A DNA stretch of 64,000 nucleotides from Lonicera japonica (lineage: Eukaryota; Streptophyta; Magnoliopsida; Dipsacales; Caprifoliaceae), in assembly GCA_021464415.1 (NCBI GenBank), contig CM038464.1, positions 54,053,328 to 54,117,327 on the forward strand. Direction: 5' to 3'. Position numbers and translations under genes: made by a program. The stretch's first letter is position 1. Each line of letters opens with the position of its first letter. Under the pieces are notes generated by a model, which was not told the DNA's origin, made no database searches, and saw only the letters and a list, made by a program, of their open reading frames with translations. Of this stretch, positions 45,401-55,020 are shown one piece after another.

Positions 45401-48400
45401 AACTGATGGAGATTACTGAGCAGTTGAAGACCATGACTGAAATCATTCAAAACCAAGGAGTTCAATATACTCAACAAGTTGTTAGCAGCAAAGACTGGGA
45501 GCATAGGATGGAGGAGAGATTTGGGAATGTAATGGAAGTAATCAATGAAAGATTGAGAGAGCAAAAGACTAAGAAATTCAAGGATCATCAAGTGTGGGGC
45601 AAGAGAATTCGCGTCTCCAACTTATAGAGCCAGCAAGCATCTGTAATGATAGAAGAGAACAAAAGACAAGGATGAAATAGGTAACTACCATAAATTCCTA
45701 AATATTCAGTTTCGTTTTTGAATCGAAGGTTCATACCACGTAGGTCGTTAATTCAGCAGTTGATAAAAAGGGGTTGGCAGCTTCGAATAGGTCATAAATC
45801 AATTCTCCTCTTATAGATTAGTGTGGTTTTACGAAGCGTCTTTCTTTGATCGAACCAACCCCACAGCTTGGTTTCGGAAAATGTAAATGGAACTTTCAGT
45901 GTCACCCAGTGTTTTGAATAGCGTAACATAGCGCAAATTTTTGCCCAAATGCTATGTAGCGTGCTCAGAATAGCGTAGGGAATGAAAAGCGTGGGTGTTT
46001 TGCTGAGCTGGCACGCTATAGCGTAAATAGCACACACAATTCACGCTTTTTGGAGAAAACGTACGCAATTTGGGAAGAATGGAAAGCTAGGTCAAAAAAT
46101 TGAGTTAAGTTATGAAGGCTTAGCTCGTTGTATTAACCTCCAGCCATCGAGTCTCCCAGCACGTCGTATCTCCTCTGTTCTCCTCTCTCCAACGTTGTCT
46201 CTCCTCTGTTCTTCTCTCACTGGTCGTTCGTCGTTGCTGCTGCTCCTCGTCTCTCCTCTGTTCTCCTCTCTCACTGGTCGTTCGTCGTTGCTGCTTCTTC
46301 TCCTTCTCTGTTCGTTCATTCATTCGTCGTTGCTGCTGTCTCTCCTAACGTTTCTTGAGCCCTAGCCTCGTTTTATTTTGTTTGTTCAGCCTAGACTGTT
46401 TTATTTTGTATGGGGCTGAAGTGCTGAACCTACTATTTTGTTTATTGGCTGAACCCTAGGATCGTTTTATTTGGTGGTTCAACCTATTCTTGTTTTACTT
46501 GAACAATGACTATAAATTCTAAAAAAGATAGTGCTTGGAATTATAATTTTTGTGTTATTGTTATTTGAATTGTTTTAATAAATTTTTACTAATGTTCTTT
46601 AGTATAATATTATTTTTTATTTTTTTAATTATTACGCTATTGGAGTCCTGAATAGCTTACGCTATACGCTACGCTATTTGCGCTACGCGCTTTCGGAACC
46701 AAAACGCTATTGCTTGCGCTATCGCTATTTAAAACATTGGCACTGTCACCCAATGGATGGGGAGCTAAAAGTGTTAATGGCTTCCATCCATCTTGGGGGT
46801 AAGGCTGACATTTGGTATCAACACTAGAAGCATGTTAGATGGCTTGGATTTGAATTAGAGGTTTGCTCTAGGTTTCAAGAATTAGGTCATGAAAACATTG
46901 TAGGAGATTTTATTAACTGCAGCAAATTGGTACAAATGAAGAATACCAGGAACAATTTGAAGAGCTGAAGGCTCTAATACTGACCAAAAACAGAATCTTA
47001 ATTGAGGATTACTTTGTCATGAGTTTCCTCTGAAAGAAGAAATTAAGAGTGCAGAGCATATGTTCAGCCATAGAACTGTTTGAGGTATATTCCCTAAGCT
47101 ATGTGTGTAGCTAAACTAACTAACAAGAGGCTGAGACTCATATCAAGAAGACTAAGACAAATTCCAAATCCTATACCTAAATCTAAAACTACATTTCTTT
47201 TAACCCTAAATCCAACAATCCCAACCCTAAACCCTCTTGTACATCTTCTCAAACTGCTATGCTGAAACTTGCCAACCCTAAAGCCCCTCCACTCCCCCCC
47301 TCTCTCTCACCGCCCCACCCCCTCACAAAAAAAAACCCCCCTCATTTGCTGAGATGAAGACAGAGAAAAATGGCTATGCTGATGGGTAGTGTGGATTGCA
47401 AGAAGAGGAGGATAAAGAAGAAGATGCACTAGTTTCTTAAGTAGAGGCAGGGGAAGAGATTGAAATTTTAGGTGCATGCTCTTTTAGGGAATGTCAATCG
47501 AAACACCATCAAGATAGGGGCCAAAATTAAAAGGAAACTAGACACTATTTTCGTTGATACTTGCACTACAGAGTCTTGTAGACCATAAGTAGAGTTGGGC
47601 GTGCTGCTCTGCAAACAATGGGGCCTTCAGGATCAGATTATTCTTGTGTAGTTTGTTTGTATAGTTTTGTTTCTGTTTGGTTGGTGGTGGCTCTAGGTCT
47701 GGTTTTGCTGGGTTTTAGCAACAGACCTATGGTTTTGTTCTTGTATAAATTTGTTTGTTTCTACTAATATGTTCGAATTTACCAAAAAAACAAAAAAATA
47801 AAAGTAGTTAGCTGCACATTGGCACGAGCTGAGAAACTGGACTTTGAATCAGACATGAGAATGCTACCATTAGGTGGATTGTATAAGAAACTATAGCACT
47901 TTCCTCTTTGATTTCAAGGAATTGAAAGTGATCTTCAACAAAGATAGAAAGCAGTAACCATGCAAGGCAGAAAGGAGGAAGTTACGTTGAAGAGCATAAC
48001 TGGAGCAGTAACCATGATGATGAATTTAGGATGTCACAAAGAGTATTTTGTTGGAAGAAGTATCAGGGATGTTATAGTCTTATTTTCTCTTTTTGTTTTA
48101 TTTATTGTTTTTAGTTGTCATTTGATTATTGCTCTAGCTTAGTTATGTTTGTTTGCAGCTGTAATCATTATCTGCCAACGCTAATTTGTCCAGTTTTTTC
48201 TTAGGTGCGGAATGCAATCTAGACCGAAACGAGAATGGCTCCTACCGAGTAAAAATATCTGCCAATGCTACCAAAACTGTAGCTGAGTTGAGGAGACCTC
48301 TAGAGCAGCTCATGAAAGGAAAAACCATAGAACATGCTGGCCTCACTCCTACAGTCCTACAATTTCTCTTCTCCCGAGACGGCATTAATCTCATGAAGTC

Positions 48401-49415
48401 AATACAGAAAGAAACAGGAACCCATATTTTCTTCGACAGACACAACCTTAATGTGAGGATCTTTGGTTCCTCTGACAATACTGATGTGGCACAACAGAGA
48501 TTGGTTCAGTCCCTTTTAACAATGCATCAAAGCAAGCAGCTTGAAGTCCATCTTCGAGGTGGGGATTTCCCCCCTGATTTGATGAAAAGAGTGGTCGCCA
48601 GGTTCGGGCCAGACCTTCACGGGCTTAAGAATGAGGTTCCCGGGGCGGAATTCAGCCTAAACACAAAGTATCATGTCATCTCTATTCATGGTTCCAAACA
48701 GTTGAAGCAAAAAGTTGAGGATGTAATATATGAGATCGCACAAACAAGTGGCCCCTCAAAAGTGGTCGAAGATGAAGCTGCCTGTCCCATTTGCTTGTGT
48801 GAAGTGGAGGATAGTTACCGACTCGAAAGCTGCACCCACGAATTCTGCCGGTCATGTTTAGCGGAGCAGTGCGAGTCGGCGCTTAAAAGCCGGGACAGTT
48901 TCCCAATGTGCTGTGCCCAGAAGGATTGTGGGGCACCTATATTACTCACTGACTTGAGGTCTCTATTGTCAAGCGAGAAGTTGGAGGAGCTCTTTAGGGC
49001 GTCTTTGGGGGCATTTGTGGCAGCCAGTGGTGGCACTTACCGGTTTTGCCCCTCCCCGGACTGCCCTTCAGTCTATGAAGTGGAGGGCGAAGGTAATAGT
49101 GGAGCTCCATTTGTCTGTGGGGCGTGTTTTGTGGAGACTTGTACGAGGTGTCACCTTGAGTACCATCCGTACTTGTCGTGTGAGAAGTACAGGGAGTTCA
49201 AAGAAGATCCAGATTCATCGTTGAAGGAGTGGTGCGAGGGGAAAGATAATGTTAAACACTGCCCTGTTTGTGGGTTTACAATTGAGAAGTATGAAGGGTG
49301 CAACCATGTGGAGTGCAGGTGTGGGAGGCACATTTGTTGGGTCTGCCTGGAGTTCTTTGCGACCAGCGATGATTGCTATGGCCATTTGAGGTCTGTGCAC
49401 TTGGCCATTATTTAA
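36441..49415 (+). CDS. DEAH11/12: DEAH-box RNA helicase with C-terminal RING-IBR-RING domain (DEAH11/DEAH12 type), four exons
   Basis: Exons are 36441-36711, 37843-38420, 40990-44132 and 48205-49415, all GT-AG and phase-consistent, giving about 1733 residues. Family members are usually 1700-1800. Exon 1 is an Arg/Gly/Pro-rich N-terminus. Exon 3 has the full helicase motifs: GETGSGKST (I), TQPRK (Ia), DEAH (II), SAT (III), TNLAETSLTIPG (V) and QRAGRAGRT (VI). The helicase-associated and OB regions follow, then a region with RNA-binding-like folds. Exon 4 carries RING1 (CPICLCEV ... CRSCL), IBR (CPSPDCPSVYEV ... CTRCHLEYHP) and RING2 (CPVCGFTIEKYEGCNHVECR ... CWVC). The RING2 Cys of GCNHVEC is the likely ubiquitin-thioester residue. 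Such proteins combine RNA unwinding with E3 ligase architecture. The name 'chloroplastic' in databases is a prediction. One anomaly: an extra G at 42583/42584 shifts the frame and gives a stop at 42589, although homology resumes at once (EHDNTLKNVILSSLAENVAM). Confidence 0.93.
36940..37392. mobile_element. MITE-like element in helicase intron 1 (about 453 bp)
   Basis: CAGTGGGGGATGGAGGGGGC at the left and GGATCTGCCACTG at the right form an inverted repeat of the CAGTGGCGGATC type common in plant hAT-derived repeats, with G-rich and C-rich subterminal parts (GGGGGCAGGGGCCC; GCGCCCCCCACCACCCCC). I could not find a convincing 8-bp target duplication. Confidence 0.55.
37493..37870 (+). repeat. Tandem duplication at the 3' end of helicase intron 1 (period about 175 bp)
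   Basis: The segment AAATGTATGTACTTGTTTA at 37493 is repeated at 37668, and its start appears a third time as AAATGTCGGTAGCTTGTTTT at 37847, which is already exon 2. The copies share TGATCATTGTG(T/G)TGGTTTTTC and TTTATTAATAAATTAT. Copy 1 ends TTTGTATCATTTATAAATG, copy 2 ends TTTGTATCAGGTATAAATG: a single change made or destroyed the AG used as splice acceptor at 37842. Confidence 0.8.
38698..39127. mobile_element. MITE-like palindromic element in helicase intron 2
   Basis: GTGTTTGATTGTCAAATTTT on the left and CTATCTATCAAACCCTC on the right are rough inverted repeats. Between them paired blocks such as CCATGGAAAA, CAATTCCATGG/CCAATTCCATG and TTGCCTAGAAA/TTCTAGGCAA occur in opposite orientation. 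The exact ends and target duplication are not resolved. Confidence 0.5.
39632..40237. mobile_element. hAT-type MITE, 606 bp, in helicase intron 2
   Basis: Ends TATAGTTGTTAAAATTG and ATTTGACAACTATG form an inverted repeat (YATAGTTGTYAAA). The perfect 8-bp repeat CACTGCAG flanks it (39624-39631 and 40238-40245). The left part is full of ACGATTC/GAATCG units (GATTCGCGATACGATTCACG), a subterminal-repeat pattern. The orientation relative to the gene is not meaningful. Confidence 0.93.
45016..45324 (+). repeat. 5' LTR of the gypsy element
   Basis: The first ~115 bp match 48032-48150 with many changes. The 3' end is set by the PBS that follows. No target duplication was found. Confidence 0.7.
45906..46740. 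mobile_element. MULE-type MITE, 835 bp, nested in the gypsy element
   Basis: Ends CCAGTGTTTTGAATAGCG and CGCTATTTAAAACATTGG form an 18-bp inverted repeat with two mismatches. The flanks CAGTGTCAC (45897-45905) and CACTGTCAC (46741-46749) are a 9-bp duplication with one change, typical of Mutator elements. Both ends are dense in AGCGTA/TACGCT units (GAATAGCGTAACATAGCG, GCTACGCTATTTGCG). The middle holds a CT-rich minisatellite-like part (46160-46330). Confidence 0.92.
46165..46335. repeat. Imperfect CT-rich repeat with TCTCCTCTGTTCT and CACTGGTCGTTCGTCGTTGC units
   Basis: TCTCCTCTGTTCTCCTCTC and CACTGGTCGTTCGTCGTTGC recur two to four times inside the MITE. Open frames across it on the minus strand are arginine/glutamate-rich translated repeat, not genes. 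Confidence 0.75.
47640..47800 (+). other. Possible retroposed tail (T/G-rich sequence ending in an A-rich run)
   Basis: TTTGTTTCTGTTTGG ... TTTCTACTAATATGTTCG is followed by TACCAAAAAAACAAAAAAATAAAA, in the style of a plant LINE or SINE 3' end. It interrupts the protease remnants of the gypsy element. No target duplication seen. Confidence 0.3.
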
Positions 49416-49882
49416 GTATGGACTAACTTTTTAGTGTGTATATGTAGATATCCCAACTTACTTCGTATATGTATAGTAGTATATATATATATATATATTA
49501 CATGATTACAGACACGCAGTAGAAAAGCTAAGAAGCGATTGTGAATAATTCCATTTGGTGGAGATTTTCTCGGCATTTATACAGTTTATGTTAGTTAGAT
49601 CCCTTGATGCTATTACATTTTTGTTTCACAATGATCATATGTACAGCTACCCCTCCCCCTCCCCAACCCTTCCCCCCAAACTCCCCCCCAAAAGAAGATA
49701 AGTAAAAACCCACTACCTACCCAACTTTAAAAAAGAACAGATAGAGCCCATCGCCTGATGGTGTTCTCCTTGTCCTTCGATCCTTGTGGATGTGTTGTTC
49801 AATCCCTTTGTTGCAGTGCTGGCAGTACTTTGTACATTGAGGCATCTTCTCCCCTCTATTATAACAAAAACTGAAAGATGAA
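49416..49882. other. Convergent intergenic region between the helicase and the coiled-coil gene
   Basis: Presumably shared 3' untranslated sequence of two convergent genes. It includes a (TA)n tract at 49480-49499 and C-rich sequence CCCCCTCCCCAACCC near 49655. I see no clear polyadenylation signal pair. Confidence 0.45.
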
Positions 49883-50409
49883 TTAAAATAGGTGTCCACA
49901 ACCAAATACAAAGCCCACACCAGCAATCCCCAAACAAAAAGCCAAAGCAACAATCCATTTAATACTGCCTGCACCCTCACCACCATCTTCCTTCTTTGAG
50001 AATGGTTCTTCTCCCTCTTGCCTTTGTAACTTATAAACGTGAAGCTCAAACAATTTCACCCACTGCTGATATGCAAAGAGCTGTGTCGATTCTTCCAGAA
50101 AAGCATTGGAAATCGTTTCCCATTCTTTTATCAAACGGCGACTCTCCTCTCTGCTTCCCTTGCTCGTGTCTGTGAAAGACGCAAGGCCTTCAAGAGCTCC
50201 AACTTCTCATTGTCGAAGCCATATCTTGATAAGAGGAATTCGTTTTCCACCTCTTCCTGATTCATTGATGAAAACACCGCCTTATCGGGCCCTGCAAAAA
50301 CCTTGAGTAGTGGTGGTAAGTCGCAGTTCTGCATGAGGCCTTGGCCAGACTTTTGCAATAATGTGGGACCCATTACTGTTTCTTTGCCTCCCATACCTAC
50401 GGGGTTCAT
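49883..50409 (-). CDS. Small coiled-coil protein with C-terminal membrane anchor (one-base frameshift)
   Basis: Minus strand from ATG at 50409. The first 92 residues (MNPVGMGGKETVMGPTLLQK, QNCDLPPLLKVFAGPDKAVF, LELLKALRLSQTRAREAERR) are in one frame up to a TGA at 50133-50131. The next 83 residues (LIKEWETISNAFLEESTQLF, AYQQWVKLFELHVYKLQRQE, ending IVALAFCLGIAGVGFVFGCG) follow without a gap in the next frame. One missing base in the AAA run at 50133-50135 explains the shift. The product of about 175 residues would have a helical, coiled-coil middle and a single hydrophobic segment about 25 residues long at the very end, as in tail-anchored proteins. It resembles small plant proteins annotated as kinectin-related or unknown; I am not certain of the family name and its function is unknown. 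Convergent with the helicase gene. Confidence 0.75.
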
Positions 50410-51024
50410 TTTAATTGTTGATCGTTATATGTATATTTATTTAAAGAATATATATATAGTATGTGTGCTGATAATAGAAATCTCGATGGAGAACTAAGCT
50501 AATTTTGAGACGTGAAAGAAAGAGACGAGGGGCCCACTGTTTGGTAGGTGGTGGGTGGCTTTGAAGAAGAGAACAGAGTTGTTGGATGATGTGTGAGAGA
50601 GAGAGAGAGCTCGAAAAGGAAATTATTTTCTTGCTGGAAGATAGAGAATATGCAAGTTATTGTATTATGCAAGGAAACCAGGCTCGCACCTTTTGTCAAT
50701 CAGCAAACACAATTCTTTTAACTTTAAAATTTATATACACTGGAACTCATACGTTCAATGCGGATGCAATATAATACTTTGATAAAATTCATAATATGTG
50801 TAATTGCATTTGATCAAGTGTTGGAGACATATATTATCATACTTGAGGTTCTGGGTTTGATGATTTTTGTTGGAAGTTTTTATTTTTCTACATCAAAAAG
50901 TTCAGTAATATCAAAGTCCGCAAGCAAATTGTAATCGTCTCATCCTCCGAATGTATAATATAGTAGATATATATATATATATACACACACACGACAATCT
51001 CTCGCCTGTCTCTCAACGTCACGT
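50410..51024 (-). other. 5' flank of the coiled-coil gene
   Basis: Contains a (GA)n tract, TGTGAGAGAGAGAGAGAG (50591-50608), which is a CT tract in the sense of the minus-strand gene and could be its leader or core promoter, and a (TA)n(CA)n tract at 50970-50991. No other gene seen. Confidence 0.4.
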
Positions 51025-51033
51025 GTTTATATA

Positions 51034-51441
51034 GGAGAAATGATCTAAAGATAATCGAACTTTTGGTCCTTAAATGTGGACCATTTATTTTAAGAATGTA
51101 AATGGACGAATTTTTTAATAATATTTTATCAAATTTTATCTAAAAATTCAACTAAGAAGTAGGTTACTACTCATCTCTACTAAGTTTCATCTAAAATTTC
51201 AACTAAAAAGTAGGTTAACTAAAAAATTGATACATATGTACATTTATGGCCGTTAAAATTTTAGATTTTTAGCTAGTCAACTTTCTGGTTGAATTTTTCT
51301 TTTAAATTTGGTGGAGATAATTTACTAATTGTGGAGATCATTTTCACCAAGTTTCGTCAAAAAAAATTTATCAGTTTACTCCTTCAAAATAATTGGCTGC
51401 ATTTAAAGACCAAAAAATTGATAATCTTCAGATAATATCCC
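51034..51441. mobile_element. MULE-type MITE, 408 bp (copy 1)
   Basis: Long inverted repeats of about 65-70 bp: GGAGAAATGATCTAAAGATA ... TTTTGGTCCTTAAATGTGG on the left, and the complementary CTGCATTTAAAGACCAAAAA ... GATAATATCCC on the right. The flanks GTTTATATA (51025-51033) and ATTTATATA (51442-51450) are a 9-bp duplication with one change. No coding capacity. Confidence 0.88.
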
Positions 51442-51450
51442 ATTTATATA

Positions 51451-53480
51451 TTATCTCGCAATTCACACCCAATCTATAAAATACACATTCTTTTATATTG
51501 TCATATTATGTTTATCTGCTTTGAAAAAACGTTAAAATGTTACAACCTTTAATACAAAACTAAATTCAGCAATTATATGTTTGAAATAATCGATTTCCTT
51601 AAAACAAGATCTACTGTGACTATCAAATTATGTGTTTAAAAATATCAAGAAAAAACTATTGAAAATTACCAGTACGTAATGATATTTTATACATGTTTGT
51701 ATCTTGTTAATTCCCTCAAATTTGTACAGAACGAACCACTAGAGTAAACTAATCTTTCTTTTTCCTTTTCTTTTTAGAAACTACTCTGTCGTCCAAATAA
51801 GAAGCAATAGCAGTGATAGTCTAGTTTCAAAGCTAACGATTTTGTGAATTGATCCTAAATTCCTAATCTCGATTCAATCTAGTAACGGGAAAAATAAAAT
51901 AAGGGTAAGAATGAGTTTTCAATCATGATAAACTACATATATATATATATATATATAACTAGTGCTTAACATTTCTTCATTGCAATGTGGCTTTAGCTCA
52001 ACATTGGACCAAACAAAAGTTAGTTGAATGACCTTTTCTCAAACTTATCCAGTTTTGCTTAGAAAATTAGCTTTCAGCCCAAATGTGGGAGGCGGGATGA
52101 GAGTTCGAACCCAAGCATCATGTAAATTATAAAAACATATTTTTCACTTGAGCCATAACCGTATATAAAATTAGTTTAGATTGTACAATACCGGTTTTGC
52201 TCTGTTCCGATAATTAGTTGTGTGTTTTCCTCCCTTTTTTTTTCCTTGGGTATTTTGGAGGTTTGTTTAGTTTATGAATATTGATTAACACAAGAAAATG
52301 TCTTTTAGTGGTATAATGTTAGAAACAAATGTCATATTCGTTATAATTTCCTATATTTAGCGGTGAAATACGTATGAATACAAATTCGACTTAAAATGAT
52401 GTAATTTTGTTATAAAACAACAACAAAGAAGGCTTTTTGCTGTTGAAAGTCTAGTTGGGTAAGATGAATCTTTAACTGCGATTGAAGAGCTAAAAAAAGA
52501 AGTCTATGCAATTGTGGGGGAGGTGTTGTTTATACAATTCGTATTTGGTGGACTGTATTGTCTCTTGATGCTTGGGTTGGGGATTCGCATGTTTTAGCTT
52601 AGTTTATTTACGTTACACTGCAGACTTTCAATTGTCATATATTGGCACAAAATTGTTTAGGTTTTGTTGAACATAGATATAATACACGTAATGCTCTTGC
52701 ATGCATGTTTTCCAATCAAATTTGTTATTAAATTACACCAATTATTGTGTTTAAAAATTAATATTGCATAAGCTGTTTCAAAATTAAACTTCTACGAAAT
52801 AGGGGGACCGAAATCAAAAAATTATGCTACACATAAATGTAATTATTGAATTCTTTATTGGTTCAGTCTTGTTTTGATGAATATGATGTTTATATATAAA
52901 AAAATTAATTAGGAATATAATAAGGGTGACATTATTGTCAAAATAATTATCATTATTGTTAAAGTAATGTATAACTTTGAAAGCATATGGTTTAACTTTC
53001 AAAAGAAATATTATGCTATGTCAAAGAGATAATTGCATCGACAATAGTGCCATCCTATAATGAAACAACAAAAAGGCTCCGTTTAATAATAAGATAGAAA
53101 ATATTGATAGCAAAAATTAATTAATTTTTGTGAAAAGTTTGAAAATAAGTTGAGTAATTTGATAAGATATTCTTCTACATTTTTGCTTCTTTTTTTTTTC
53201 ATGAAAAAGAAATTCTTGGATTGTGAGTAAGAAATTTTTTCTACAAAAATAAAGAAAAATAGATGATGTCTACTAATAAAATAGTATGAGATGGAAAATA
53301 ATTCATCTCACTCAAATTACTTTCTAACTTCTCTCATAAATCACTTATTATAATAATAATAACAAATCACTTATTATTATTATTAGTTTTCATCTTGTTA
53401 TTAACCAAATTCTAAATATAAAATCAAAGCCAACCACAAAAAGGAATTTCAAATTTTGGGTTAACGACTATTTTGTGAAC
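51451..53480. other. Intergenic, no gene seen
   Basis: AT-rich, with a (TA)n tract at 51938-51957. GAGTTCGAACCCAAGC at 52101 looks like a tRNA T-loop but there is no tRNA cloverleaf around it. No protein-coding similarity. Confidence 0.45.
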
Positions 53481-53502
53481 TTACAATATATATATATATA
53501 TA

Positions 53503-53910
53503 GAGCCATTCTCTCAAGGACCATCCTTAAGTTAACTAACTTAAGGACCGTCATTTTCGAAGAAGTAAACAGATGGATTTTTTTATGAAGCTTGGTGGAT
53601 ATTATTTCCATAATGAATAGATCATTTCCACTAAATTTCATAAAAAAAATAAATTGGAAAGTGGGTTTACTGAAAAATTGATATATATATATATATATAT
53701 GCGCATTTTTGGACGTTGAAATTTTAAGTTTTTAGTTAACTTACTTCAAATTTGATTTTTTTAATGAAATTTGGTAGAAATGATCTACTCGTTATAAAAA
53801 TCATTCTCACAAAATTTTATAAAAAAATTCATTTATTTACCCCTCAAAATGAGCCGTCCTTATCCTTAAAATAGCTAATTTAAGGATGGTCCTTAAGAAA
53901 AAAACTAACT
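53503..53910. mobile_element. MULE-type MITE, 408 bp (copy 2)
   Basis: Inserted in a (TA)n tract. Left end GAGCCATTCTCTCAAGGACC-ATCCTTAAG, right end complementary CTTAAGGATGGTCC... as TTTAAGGATGGTCCTTAAG near 53880-53896, with inverted homology of about 65 bp. The interior (AAATTTGGTAGAAATGATCTA, AATTTAGTGGAAATGATC on the other strand) matches the interior of copy 1 and the length is the same. The target duplication is within the TA repeat. Confidence 0.8.
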
Positions 53911-55000
53911 GTATATATATATATATATATATTTATTTATTATATGATAAAATTGGGTCGTCTAGAAACATAAACATAATAAAAATGAAGACTATTTAGT
54001 TTTCAAAAATAAAAAATAAAAAATGAAGACTATTTAGAGTGGACCGAGCCATTCTCAGTTCTATTTGATACGGCAATCCTATTGAAGCGGGAGTTTCGCC
54101 CGGGAAATTGCAAAATTCTAAATAGCAAGAAAACCCCCCAATTTTTTTAGTTCCCTATCTAATCGACTAGCAATTTACATCACAGCTCTTTCTATCTTTC
54201 TCCTTTTGCAAATGCATTCATATAAATTGGAGGTAAGTAATTCGTCGAATTTCAACAAACTTAGTTGCTATTTTGATATCATTTTTAGCATTGGAGCATC
54301 TAATATTCCTGTCTTAAATAAAATAATGATGCTGTAATGTTGAGAATTATTAGGTATTATGTTGCGCACGCGTAAGGTGTGCTCCGATGCTATTATTTTT
54401 TTTAAGTTAACTGGCTTTATAGTTTTTGCGGTCCCTATCTAACAAATTCTTAGTGAGATGAGTCTTATGCAAATTAATCTTTGTTAAACTTGATCCTATT
54501 GTTATCCATTTGTTTGTATATGGTTTTAATACATGAGTTAAAAGGGAGATTTACACTTTCTGAAATATTTGCAGAATTTTCTATGGGGAAGGTGATAGCA
54601 TGGGACAGCGTGTTAATTTTGAGGTTATTGTACCACTTCCATAAATTTGGATTAGTAGTGGTCAAATAGTTAAATACTAACCAACAGGCTTACTTGACAC
54701 CCTTCTGCCCAAACTTAAAAAGTCCACTATTCGTTTTAGGGATGCTCCAGACAATCGGTGTCTTTTCCAGGATATAATCAAATGTACCATTTATAAGATT
54801 ATAGTAAACAAGTTTGATTACTAGCCACTTTTTTTTGTCGAACTTAGTGTCTTCTAAATCATATGTGCAAGTTGAACTGGATTTATAATTTATTACTGCT
54901 GGAGTATTTGTTTATCTTCCTTCCGGTAGCTACCAGAAAGAAATGATTATATAGTTCCTAAGGAACTTATACTATTATAGAAGAGATCTACCTCATTAAT
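53911..55000. other. Probable 5' part of a decayed CACTA element, no clear coding
   Basis: No CACTA terminus is recognisable to the left. A possible small exon ends ATTGGAGGTAAGT at about 54239. The stretch otherwise lacks features I can support. Confidence 0.3.
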
Positions 55001-55020
55001 CTCTGCTATTTCTTTATATC

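Larger units (their letters stand above)
45016..48150 (+). mobile_element. Truncated Ty3-gypsy-type LTR element in helicase intron 3
   Basis: A 5' LTR of about 309 bp (45016-45324, TGTCACAAGGGTATTTTG ... ATAACA), two bases, then PBS TGGTGTTAGAGC (45327-45338). MAESTRLQLWKKC is the gag start at 45350, followed by a coiled gag part (TEIIQNQGVQYTQQVVSSKD) to about 45600. After the MITE, gag resumes (GELKVLMASIHLGGKADIWY at 46759; RFQELGHENIVGDF). Protease-like pieces are seen at 47510-47590 (IKIGAKIKRKLDTIFVDTCT) and 47870-47990. Reverse transcriptase and integrase are absent. A second LTR beginning TGTCACAAAGAGTATTTTG at 48032 matches the first for only about 115 bp and stops within about 55 bp of exon 4. 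Same orientation as the host gene. Confidence 0.8.

Noticed and set aside
46110..46323. Minus-strand ORF rich in Arg/Glu (RRSSNDERPVREE repeats)
   Set aside because: A translation of the CT-rich repeat inside the MULE-type MITE in intron 3.
49717..50049. Membrane-protein-like minus-strand ORF starting MSFTFISYKG
   Set aside because: It overlaps the coiled-coil gene in another frame; the frame with the LIKEWET...GCGHLF ending continues the first half with only a one-base shift and is the better choice.
52085..52120. tRNA-like GAGTTCGAACCCAAGC
   Set aside because: Only a T-loop-like string; no acceptor stem, D-arm or anticodon arm can be formed around it.
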